From Antedon mediterranea (lineage: Eukaryota > Echinodermata > Crinoidea > Comatulida > Antedonidae): a DNA stretch of 64,000 bases. The notes beneath the pieces were generated by a model. That model was not told where the DNA came from. It ran no database searches and was given only the letters and a program-made list of their open reading frames with translations. The stretch covers positions 21,705,001-21,769,000 of the forward strand of contig NC_092673.1 of assembly GCF_964355755.1 (NCBI RefSeq), read 5' to 3'. Positions 45,609 through 57,800 of this stretch are shown here, in pieces. The position numbers and the translations under genes were made by a program. Each line of letters opens with the position of its first letter. The first letter of the stretch is position 1.

Positions 45609-45850
45609 GTTGTTTCAAATGTAGCAAGTTGTTAAAGTTAATACAAAGGTTCATAGTATGTGTGTTACAACTTGTTACACTTGGTTTATAGTATCTGGGA
45701 AATTGTATTTGATGCATAAAATAGGGTTTATACAAACTTGATTTAATAACTATATTTTTCATTTCAATTAAAAACAGATAAATTAAATTGTCTGTTTTAA
45801 TTAATTTGTCTAATAAATTTAATTTGAGAGAGACCACCTTTGTTCTCAGA

Positions 45851-48800
45851 TCATACTTGTATTGCACCTATGTTTTCGGTGATTTTCTGCGAATTTTCCG
45901 CATCATCATGGCAACTTTTCTTGGTGGGTATTGATTCTTCTTCTTCCTCTTCAGTTGGTCGTTTCCGCGTGGACTTTGAAAGATCTTTAGCAGTAGGTTC
46001 ATCCTCCTCCTCATCAGCAGCAGCAGCAGCAGTGGCAGGTTCTTGCAATGCATCTTCTTTGCTCTCTGGTGAATCCTGTATATTCTGAACTTGCTGGTAT
46101 ATTTGAGCTTCTAGAAGTTTCTCAATGATGTTGTTGATATTGGAACTCTTTTCGCGTTTCACTTCTTGCTGCTTGACTGGTGGCGATTGGCTATATCCTG
46201 GAAGTGCAGAATCCCGCTCAGGTTGAGATTCATCGACCAAAGATTCCCTCGGTGGCTGTTGTAATCCAAGTGATGTTGACTGTCTTTCGTTTAGTAAGTA
46301 ATACTCTTCCTCGAGATACTGGCCCGCGTAAAGGGGATGCGACCTGTAGTAGTGACTTGCCGATTCCGATAAATGGCGGAGCGCTTCGGGATCAATTGAG
46401 TAAGGAAACATACTATGCCAAAGTTGGCGCTCACTAATTGCACGTAAACGACTGGCAAAACTATCGTAAGAGGGCATGATCGTATTACCAATTGGATACA
46501 TCATGGCGGATGGACCTAACCTTTGCGGTTTAAATACCTCAGGTGCTTGCGGACTTTGGTTCGAGTCTGAGTGGTCGGAGTGAGTGCTGCTTGTTTGTGG
46601 TTTTTCCTCAGCTGCACGTTTTGCATTGCGTTTTAAATGGCGCTCTTTGACTTTGTACTCCAAAGTGGAATGTGGTACACCAAAAACATTTCCAGCTCTT
46701 GTTACGGTCATCTCGCCACGCTGTACTGCATTAACGGCTTGCATAAGACTTTCTCGATCATAACAACGATAGCGCCCTCGCTTAGGCCGTTTACTTTGCC
46801 CGCAAAATTCATCAGACCTACCGCTTGTGTTACTAGTGACCGAATCCTGTTCTTGAGACGTCATGTCCATTAACGGTGAAGCAGAACGCTTAAACCATTC
46901 GTTTATAACAGCAGCATTATTTCTCGTTTCTTCAATGACAAATGGTTTATCTTTATCTGAACCACCATTCACAGGTCTGAAATCAGGCACTCTTATGTTA
47001 GGATCTACTTGCCCCGATTTTGTCTTTTGCGATTGGATATTTTCCCGGTTTTCACCCTGATCAATCTCATTAACATTTTCCAGATGTTTTTCGATGAGAT
47101 ACTCAAAGACACTCTTTGAGAGGCTAGACTCATGACTGATTTTATTATTCTCATCTGAATCTTTTGCTTTGATACCTTGACCTGAAAGCATTTCTTGTAG
47201 AAGTAGTCGCCCAACTGTTTGCTTACCGTCAATTCGAGTTTTACACTTCTCGACTTCCTCCAGATGCTTTCTGAGGCGAGAAATGACATCTTCTCCCTCT
47301 TTAGCAAAACAAACGCTTCCATATGTATTTGTGTCTTTTGTTTGTTTAGCTTTATCAGTGTCTTTCGTGGTCTGTTCAACTTTAGGACTGATTTTCTTAT
47401 TTGAACGATTGTTAGCTGTCCCTGTGGACTCGTCCTCATTAAGAAACGAATTGCGATTTAGGTGGTTACGAATGGTGGATCGTGGAATTCCATAAAGCAC
47501 AGATGCGCGCCGTGTTCCAATTTTACCGCTGCGGACATCGATTAAAGCAAGTTTGAGATCGGCCTGTGTGTAATTGGAGTAAGTACCGGTCTTCCCATGA
47601 CGAGCAAGCTTGTTTTTGTTCCTGTAAAAAAATTTAATTATGTTAGACGTAGATTTTTATTGCATGACACTGTATATAAATCATAACTATAAACCGTTCA
47701 AAGTTTAGATAATCATATAAACAAAAAAGATTAAAATATGATTTAATATTCCTAGAGAGAAAGAAACAATGATAACTGATTTCTACAATACATTTTCTAT
47801 TAATTCAAACTCAATCTCTCAACATAACGCTGTAAGTTATGCAACTGAGTATCACTCATATCATAAAAAAAAACAAAAAATATTTCTGATAAATACAAAT
47901 ACATACAAACAATATATAATTTCTATTATTTCAAACTGAATCTTTCAACTTTTTTGAATAATAATTTTAAATATTCCCAAATCACAAACACATTTGAATA
48001 TCGATATTTCACATAATCAGAAGGTTTATGTGAGCTGTTCTTGGGCAAAACCATTACTTGTTGAAAATTGAGGTGTTAGGAATATTAATATGAGATTTCA
48101 AGCATTCATTTACACATGGGATAATGAAAGTAATATACATGTACATTTGTTAGACAGCCACAACATTTGCTGCTACTTTTCTGATGACAACAAATATTTC
48201 AAACAGAAAAGCAAATTTGAAATTAAATGGCCAATTTTTTTATTTTGTTTTTTTTATAATGATTTTCTTATTAATTATTCTTTCTGTATTATCTTTTACA
48301 TTGTAATATTGATTCCTTTCATTAAGATCAGCAGTAAAAGAAATATACTGTTATCTTTTAATGCTCTTAAAATTCTGTCCAATTTCATTTAAAATCCTTC
48401 ATGTTATCACTACTCTTTTTCTTTTAAACAGAGGGAATGCCATGTTAAATTAAGTTTAGCTTTTAAGGCTTTTTAACTATTTTATTTTATTTTCACTCAG
48501 CAAACTTAAATAGTCTCACAAAATGATTGAATTAATGTTCTAGATGCATAGTAATAGTGTTTAAGCTCTGTCTACACTAACAAAAACAGTGTGATGTGCC
48601 AAAATATTGTAGTGATATGCCCAAATATGGTAGTGATATGACATCATCATGTCCATAAACTGTATGGGCACATCACATTTTTTGTCACGTAAAGTTTGAT
48701 AGTGTAGACCGAGCTTTAGAATTTTATTGTGCAGCCTTGTTGAAAAAAAATTGCTTATGTGGTTAATTTCGCATTTTTCCTAAATTATTAAATTATTTTA

Positions 48801-51800
48801 TGATCAACATCTTTTCAATGAGTTGATGATAGTGCTTTGCTATGAGTTGATGATATTGGTCATATTTTAACCTGTACAAGAAATTCATACCCTAAACCAA
48901 AATGTTTTTTTTTTCAGGGACTTGCTTTAATTTCCTGATTTTCAACATTCTTTGTTTCATTAGGGTTTTATAAAAAATGCTTACAGATATTAAGTAACTT
49001 ACTTGACTTTTATGAAAGGCACCTTGAGAGATGACCGATTTTTTTGTGGTGTTGCTAAGGATAGTGGACTGTCTGTACTGTGATCATCTTCAACAATACC
49101 CGCTCGGCTTAGGTCCAATGGTTGGCCATCAGTATAATCTCCTACGAAAATATAAAATTATTGGTATATGGTTAAAAATAGATAAATAGTTCTTCTATGA
49201 ATCTGTTTCCGTGAGGTCTCATCAAGGAGCTTCAAAATGCTGAAGCGGTGAAAATGGTTTCTCTGCGTCATCAAACATTATTTTGATTATTTTCAGGATA
49301 CTTCATTGACTTTAGTGGTCAATAGTTAGTGACCATCACTATAATCACCTACGAAAAGATATTTCATTGGTGTTAGAAACATTTATATGCAATAATACAA
49401 CCAAACCATTATTACTATTATTATCATTATTACCCACAGGACTAATAAGTAAGTGTGTAAAGGCATAATCTTGCATTAATTGCTACAGCCTGAGTGAGTG
49501 GCCAAGTGGTTAAGCCAGTGGAACCGAATACATAGCCATAACATCGGGAAGAGTTCAGGCTCACTCGCACCATGGTTCTGGTGGTAAAACGAGTCTTCTC
49601 AGATAAGGACTATACCGTAGGTCCAGTGATACACATCTGGTCCATGTGCACTTTAAAGAACCTAGTACAACTTTCGAGACGAGTAGGGGGTTACACCGGT
49701 GTACTAGTTCACACACAGCCACTGTCACAAACGCATCATAGTACTATACACTGGGCCCACTGAGAGAACTGTCTAAAGATGCTACCCAGTATAAAAAATA
49801 AATAACAATAATAATAGCCTTTCTGACCACTAAACACCTACTGTACAACTATATAACATAAAGGTCTGTGTGATATATTTTCTTAGTAAGAACTTAATTC
49901 TGGTAGGCTACTCCCATGTTATTCAAAGGTAGAGATACCAATATAGATAAACTGCTTTAAATCCAAAAACAACCAGCAGATGGCATGCATATGGTTTAAA
50001 CCTCTATCATTACTATTAAAAAGTAAATATTACAGCTGTATGTAATATAACTATTGATAATATGCTCAGATTAGAATAGATATTTATCATGTTGACTACA
50101 ATACAAAAATTTAATTAACAAAATTTAAATAAATTTATCTCCCGTGTATTATGTTATAAAAACATTTAAAATCATTTTCAAACATATACTGTATACATTT
50201 ATTTTGCATGTTAATGTTAGTTTACCCATGTTTTTATTTTATTTATATAATACATATTTCCATTCTTAGTTTATTGTGAGATAGTTGGTGTATTTAAAGT
50301 GGGCATTAATATTCAGTTTCTTTACTGAAGTTTGTGAATATTGAAATTCTGGGGTAGTAAGCGTTGAGAGTCAACGAAGGCATAGAAAACGATGAAAAAA
50401 AAAAATTTGTAAAGAGGAAAATTGTTATAATGAATCGAAAAAATATTTAAATAAACTAATTAGCAGATTCCACGAAACAATTTGGTTATAAATACACAGC
50501 TGCTAGAGGGGCATAAAAAGTCAAACAGCTATATACTATATTATCACAGCCAGTTGTTGCTGAATAATTAAAATATAATTATGCTAATTTGCTTCTTTTA
50601 TGTACATATCATTGTCTGTGACTGGAACAATGCACACAATCAAGCAGCAGACGACGTTTTCATTACCACCAGAGGTCAAAGTCCACTCAACTGTAACAGG
50701 TCAACCCTCCCAGTAACGTATTATCATTCATCCCAAATTTGTGCTTCAAATAAAATGCATTTTTGGATGATTAGACAAGTCTTTACTCATTAGATTGTAA
50801 TGCTACAGATGCTCAAGGTATAGTCTGTATGTAATAGAATGCATTAGATATGAAAGACGCCAGTAGCATATGGCCTTTATGTTTGTAATATCTAAAATTA
50901 CATTCAGAAATCACTCATTCAAGGTCAAACTTATTTTAATGTAAAATCTAAGGGCACAAGATATTAAATTTAGTGCACAGTGTTTTGGACTTAATACAGT
51001 GGACGTTATTATGTCCAGTTTACTACTAGGTACTGTATTTTGGAACAATTTTTACCTTGACTAAAAAGTCAAAGTGTACGATCAAATTAAATAATTTTAG
51101 CAAAATACGATAAGTAATTTAAACATGTTAGCTGATAGATAAAATTCAGCAGGGCTTGACCCTGACTAGCCTGTGTATGCAATAACTTGGGAAAGCCACT
51201 TATTGCAAGCCAACCTATCATCTTATGTGTTCAGTGGAAGTAAAAACATTTTATCCGATTGACAAAATTCGGCAGGGCTTGACTCTGACTAGCATGTGTG
51301 TGCAATAACTTGGGAAAGCCACTTATTGCAAGCCCACCTATCATATCAACCTTTGTGTTCAGTGGTCTAAATGAAAATATACCACTATCAGCATACGTAC
51401 ATGCTCAGTTAAAACATCACACAAGATCAGATAATGTTTAGGGCTAGCAAATGACACGCTATCTAATAAAAAACATCTTTAATGAATTTTATACAATACC
51501 TTTTGTATCCAAATTACCACCAGTATATTCATCAATATAGCGTTCATGCCTTGCAATTGATTCCTGAAAAGAAAAACACCAACAAATATACATTTGTTAA
51601 AACATAAGTACCACGTTGAAACTACGCCACTGCAATCAGACAATTACAAATTATTTAAATAATTTAACTTCATATATTTTATGTATTGTACTAATCGATT
51701 CATTTATAAACTAAAACAATTAAAAAGTGAAACCCAATGATGGTGTACTGTTAAATTGCAAAATCAACCTTAAATGTACAAAACACAAATTGATGTAATC

Positions 51801-54800
51801 AAAGCAAAACTTGTCTAACTAATGTGCTCTACGGTTACCAGTTAAAATAATAAAGTTGAATGTGAAGTGAATACTTAAGATGCTGTTTACATAAGTACCC
51901 TTCAGCCAACTGCAAGCCTACACTTGATAAATTTAATTAAATAAAAAAACCTAATTGTTTAGTTCTACTTTTTATTTTCTGTACTGAATTTTTATTTTTT
52001 TAATTAGGCCAAATAAAAAAATATACTTGTTAAGCGTCACACCCTCATAAATTTTCAGGGGCGGGGGGACGGTTTTTTTTTTTTTTTTTACTTTTTATGG
52101 AGGTATATTTTTGCACGGTGAACGTTTTGCCCCACTTTTTTTAGGACGAAACGTCAAACTTTTAAAATGCGAAACAGAACAAAATTGACTAGACTAGGCC
52201 TATGTATGAAATATTATTGCCTATGACAAAATTGAGTTTTGTATTGTTTATATCCAGACGTAATTAAAACATTAAATTTAATTGCCACCAAGCGAAATTG
52301 TAGGCCCTAGGATCGGCCATCCGCCGTCTCTCGCTTGACTCATCTATCCAGGAAATTCCCTATCGCGAGAAGCATGATTTGGTCTCAATAATACTAAATA
52401 GTAGTGGGCTGATTTATAGTTTGAAAACAGCTTACGGCATTTCTTAAGTGAATTTTTATTCAAGGTATTCATTCTTCTTTGATGAATCCTTTGCCAATTG
52501 CTGTGTAAATCAGTATTTAAAGTTGTGATGCAAAAAGTGTATGTAATTATTCCACAGGTAAACCAGGCATAAGGAAACCCATCGCCCAACAGGACCTCGC
52601 GGTGTGCCGATCTCGAGATCATCGTAAACAAAATTGGTAGAGTCCATTATGTATGGGGTGTTTCCTATTTACGAACCTATAAAAAAACGCGCTTCGACCA
52701 CTGTGTAGGCAAAATATTTATTTCGTTAAATCCCTAAATTGATAATCGCGTATTCTGTAATCACGTGACTGATGATGTAATCCTCAGCGACGTACTAAAT
52801 GCACATGATTTAATGTGTTGGGGAAAAAGCCTGCTGTTTACCACATTACATGATTCACGGTGCTATTCGCGTTTCCTTGACGTAAATCGGCGGCGTGTAA
52901 ATAGAGAGGTTTCGCAATCTTACGAATACGATAACGAAAACGGATACGTCACGCACACGTATTCGTTTTCGTAAGCCATAAAAAAAATCTGTTTCGCATG
53001 GCAACGAAATATTGAGGCGCGTCCAAAATATGATTGCGGTAAATTTGAGCGAAGCGCAGATACGTGTTGCTTGGTGTGCTTGGCTGCCTAGGCCTAGCGT
53101 AACATCAAAGCGAGTGAGGACTTTAAAAACTGCTATTTATTTAAATTGACCTGGCATTTTAGTAAATTACTTTAGTAAATTACTTTCAATAAATCTATAA
53201 TTATATTATAATCATGAATCATTCCTAATTCAAATGCAAAATGTGCAAAATAGATCAAAAACTATACTCATTTTGTAGTTACGAATATGACTGGTGATAT
53301 TCGTCAACACGAATACGCTTTACGAATATGAAATGGGGATCAGCTCAAAAGTTTCACAAATGTATGACGTATCCGTTTTCGTTATCGTATTTGTAAGGTT
53401 GCGAAACCTCCCTAATGAAACAATTGTTTTCACCAAAATGCCGTTGTCGACATAGAGCGATCGGCGGCTAGCGTTGGCTAAGATAAAAAAGTACGTATTT
53501 TTCAAAAATTACACTAGCCTAACAAACATTTGCTAGTTTTGAAATTTTTAACTAGCAATTATGAAGAATCTACTAGCAAAATGCTAGTTTGCTAGCGTGA
53601 ATTTCGAGCCCTACTCTGGAGCTGGGCCGGGCCGCTGAACTTTCCGTTGTATATGGGTAAAAAAAAAAAATAAATAAAAAGAGAGGCGGCTGGATAATCA
53701 GGAGCGGACGCTGACGCTTAACAAGTATGTTTTTTTATTTGGCCTTATTTCATTTTCAAAAACAGTAAAACCTATCTACAGGTATAATTATTAACATGAA
53801 ATTGTGTGGGCAATCATTTAGTTAGTTGGTTTACAGATCATCAAATGGTTCTTATATTTGTACAAAATATAAAAATTGACTTCGTCCTTCGGATGGAACG
53901 TAAACCTGTTAGTTCCTGATGGTACCTCGTATGCTGATACCCGCAGATACCTTAATATCATCACTCTATCTGAACGCCGCGAGAAGTTGTCAAGAAAATT
54001 CTTTGATAAAATGAAAAAAGAAGATCATAGATTACACTCTCTCCTACCTAAACCTCCCACACACAACCATCAGCTCCGACGCGTTAGATCATTCACCCTC
54101 CCCAAAGTCAGGACACAACGCACAAAAAACTTCATTACTTTCCACGGAGTTTTCAATGATTGGTGAATGATCAGAAACTGAGTTATGACAAGCAAATTGT
54201 GAACCTCTATTGGTTTGTGTTACTGGATGTACTATGATGGCCATTGAAAGACTGATTTGTGGACTATGATATATTTTAGTAACTTGTTTGGTTTGTGTTA
54301 TACTATGTTTTTTTTTTTTTTTTTTTTTTCTTTGATAAAGTTTTTTAAATATTTATGTCAACTTCATCACTGTTTACTGGATGCAATAAAGGAGAAAGAA
54401 TAGGAATAAAAACATTTAAAATAGGAATCATCTCCCAGTGTGTGCTATAGTATCATGCTAGACAGTAGTGGTTCGTAGATGCGTAATTCCCATTTCCCAG
54501 TTAGACTGACGGACAAATTCAAAATATATTTATTTTTGCATTTTAATAGTGTTTACCTTGACTAATTGTTTTCTTGCCATACATAGTTGGCAGATCTCAG
54601 CAAACGATGGATCCCAATCCTCTGTTTGTCTCCCTGTCTCTTCATCTAAGCAACAACAAAAAAAAAAAAAAAAAACTTTTAATCAAATACGTCCTTGAAA
54701 CAAAAATGTTTTTTTTTTAAAATGATGGATATAGAAAATTATATAACGCCTATATTTCCATTAATCAAGTGTTTGAATTTAGGGATTGCAGACACGTTGG

Positions 54801-57800
54801 TGGCGCTCTCAATTTTAAACTCACTTACATAACTATGATATAACATAATTCAATTCACTTCAGGTTTATTAAAAATATAAGTGGCATTTCAGAATAGAGT
54901 AATCTGAATTGCGCCAAATTTATATTTTAATATACAGTAAAAAGTATAGCAATATATAAAATTCCATTTTAAAAGTTCATTCAAATAAAACATGTACAAA
55001 TCTAACAATAAAAAAAATACATACAATACAAAACAAACTAACAATACTACATTTAGAATATTGCCAAAAAAATAATAATAATAATGTGATTTGTTTTGGC
55101 TATTTTCAATATAAAAAATGTAAAATTGTTTTGCGAATATTTAAAGTATTAAAAATAAGATGAATGATTTATGAAATAATTTGCATTAACTTTATTGGTT
55201 CAGTTGATGGTTTGTGTTTGAGTCAAAATGACAGAATGTTTTTTTCTCATTATTATAACAGTAAAAAACCATTTTTCAATCTAATGATATTTTTTTGTCA
55301 TTTAGATGCACGATATTCAACGTGGACTTAGAGAAACAAAAAATGTAATTCAATTCTAAAGCTCTGTCTACACTATCAAACTTTATGTGACAAAAAAAAA
55401 TGTGATGTGCCCATATATGGACATGATGTCATATTACTACCATATTTTGACATATCAACACCAAATTTGGCCATACTACACTTTTTTTGTCAAACTAGTT
55501 TGATAGTGTAGAGAAAAAAAACCAATAACATTTGAAATACTGCAAACATAGTAAACTATTAATAACAGTGTTATTTATGTAAAAATTTTGTGAATTTTTA
55601 TGCTAACTACTTTTGTCACGTAATAATTATTCAAGGATGCTTGTTCATCCCTTTCTTTTTGCTACTTTTGTTCTATATATTATTTTCTCTGCAGTGATGA
55701 ATATGAAGTTGAATAAATAAATAGTAAACATCTCTCGATGAAACATAGTTGTAGAATCGCATCACAAATAGAATCAATGAATCAACAAAGACAATTATTA
55801 GTTTCATAAATAACTGTCAAACTGGAACATAATGATATCTTTCTTGGCAACTTTGCATCAATCACTAGGAAAACTGTGCAACAAAGCTGCTGCCACTATG
55901 TTATATTAATCATCATAAATACAGCAATGTGTATTTTCACATTTGTATGACAAAAAGTTGGTACTACAATCTTCCTTCTTTTTTTAAAATTTATTTTATT
56001 ATTGAGACAAACGCTGAAAAAGTTGACATTGTTTGCACCATGAGTGTGTACCCTAAAGGCTTTCAAATGCATTGAACGGCATAGAAAGCTATGTATACAC
56101 TATCAAACTAGTTTGACAAAAATGTGTCCAAATATGGTAGTGATATGGTCAAATATGGTAGTGATATGGTCAAATATGGTAGTGATATGTTCAAATATGG
56201 TAGTGATATGGTCAAATATGGTAGTGATATGACATCATCATGTCCATATATGGGCACATCACATTTCTTTGTCACATAAAGTTTGATAGTGTAGGCAAGC
56301 CTTTAGGCATAATGTACAGTAGCTCACTTTCTATGGGAAAGAAAGAAAGTAGGAAAGTTGGGGAAGGAAGGAGTGGAGAGATGGTGTAGCAGCCTGGAAA
56401 GAGTGACGGTCAGTAACCCCTTGGAACAGGGAGAAAGCCGACTCAAATAAAAGATGATGATGATCATGATGATGATGACAATCACAGTTGGTCATAGTTC
56501 AGTGTTACCATCCCTTAAGCTCTGTCCACACTACCAAACTTTAAGTGAAAAAAACATGTGATGTGCCCATATATGGACATGATGATGTCATACGGTATCA
56601 CTACCATATTTAAGCATTATCACTACCATATTTGGGCACATCACAAACTAGTTTGATAGTGTAGACAGAGCTTTACTTTCATGTGTTCATCCAACACACA
56701 TTTCACAACCATCTTTTTTTTATGCCTCGATAAATAGACCTTGAATATTTTACAGTATGATTGTAACCAAACAAATAAGAAAAATATGCTTAAAATGAGA
56801 GGGAGTTTGATTGAAACTGTGAACGAGCTAGTACTATATAACATGTAAAGCAATGCTGCATATTAATTAATGAATGCCTCTCACAAAATGATCTACAGCT
56901 AACAAAAGGACAGTCATAAATTTTAAACATTTATTAGCCATGTATAGTACCAGTAACTAAAAAATCACCTGTCAGTCCCTAGCAACTTGACCTCATATGC
57001 TAATTAGGAAGCATTCAAAGGTCAAACTACCCCTAACTACTATTGCCAGTTATATTACAGTAGTCAATCTTTGTTCTTTAAGATCATACTGTAAGGATTT
57101 TAAGATCATACTAAAGGACTGTATGAATCCAGTTGCATCTGATATTCAGTAACAATTCTAAATATATATATTCTATATTGTCCCCTAATAAAAAAATCAT
57201 TTTTAAAATTTGATTTGTTGAAAATGCAAATTTATTGTCACATAATAATTGACAAAAAACTCGATCGAAAAAAAAAAAAAAAATGTTCCCCTGAAAAAAA
57301 TGAATGTAATTTAAAGCAAAATATACCTAAATTGTCTGTCAGACAATTGTTTTTGGTTAAAATTAACCATTTCTTTTGTCATTTTATAAGTGAAAACATT
57401 ATTTTTTTTTATACGAAAGTGATTAACTTTATTAAAACTACAAAATAACATATTCAAAGTCTGATTTAATTAATCTTCATTTTTCATGTTTTTGGGGTCA
57501 ATACATCTTTAAATATTAATTTACCCATGACATTATTTTTGTTTAAGAGTGTATCAATGGTATTTGTATCTGTCAAAGGTTTTATTGATTTCAACTTTTA
57601 TTGATATATTGGTTGTTTGGATCTTTCTAAATGGCTCAATTTGACCGTCTAATTTGAACATCTAATTTGACCGTTTAATTGAACTAGAGTATTCTGAAAT
57701 CATAATGGGTCTACTTGTAAAGTATAGACATAAAATACTCACTGCTTTACTGTGTGAACAGGCACTAAGCACAGGTCAAATATTTTAGTTTCATTGCGTT

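Noticed and set aside
45840-47495. ORFs on the plus strand and in other frames opposite the psq-domain exon
   Set aside because: Shadows of the LCOR-like exon, whose frame is supported by two conserved HTH domains and splice phase.
52344-52631. 95-codon minus-strand ORF beginning MFTMISRSAHREV
   Set aside because: No recognised domain, no supporting splice sites, and surrounded by transposon remnants; possible alternative first exon but not supported.
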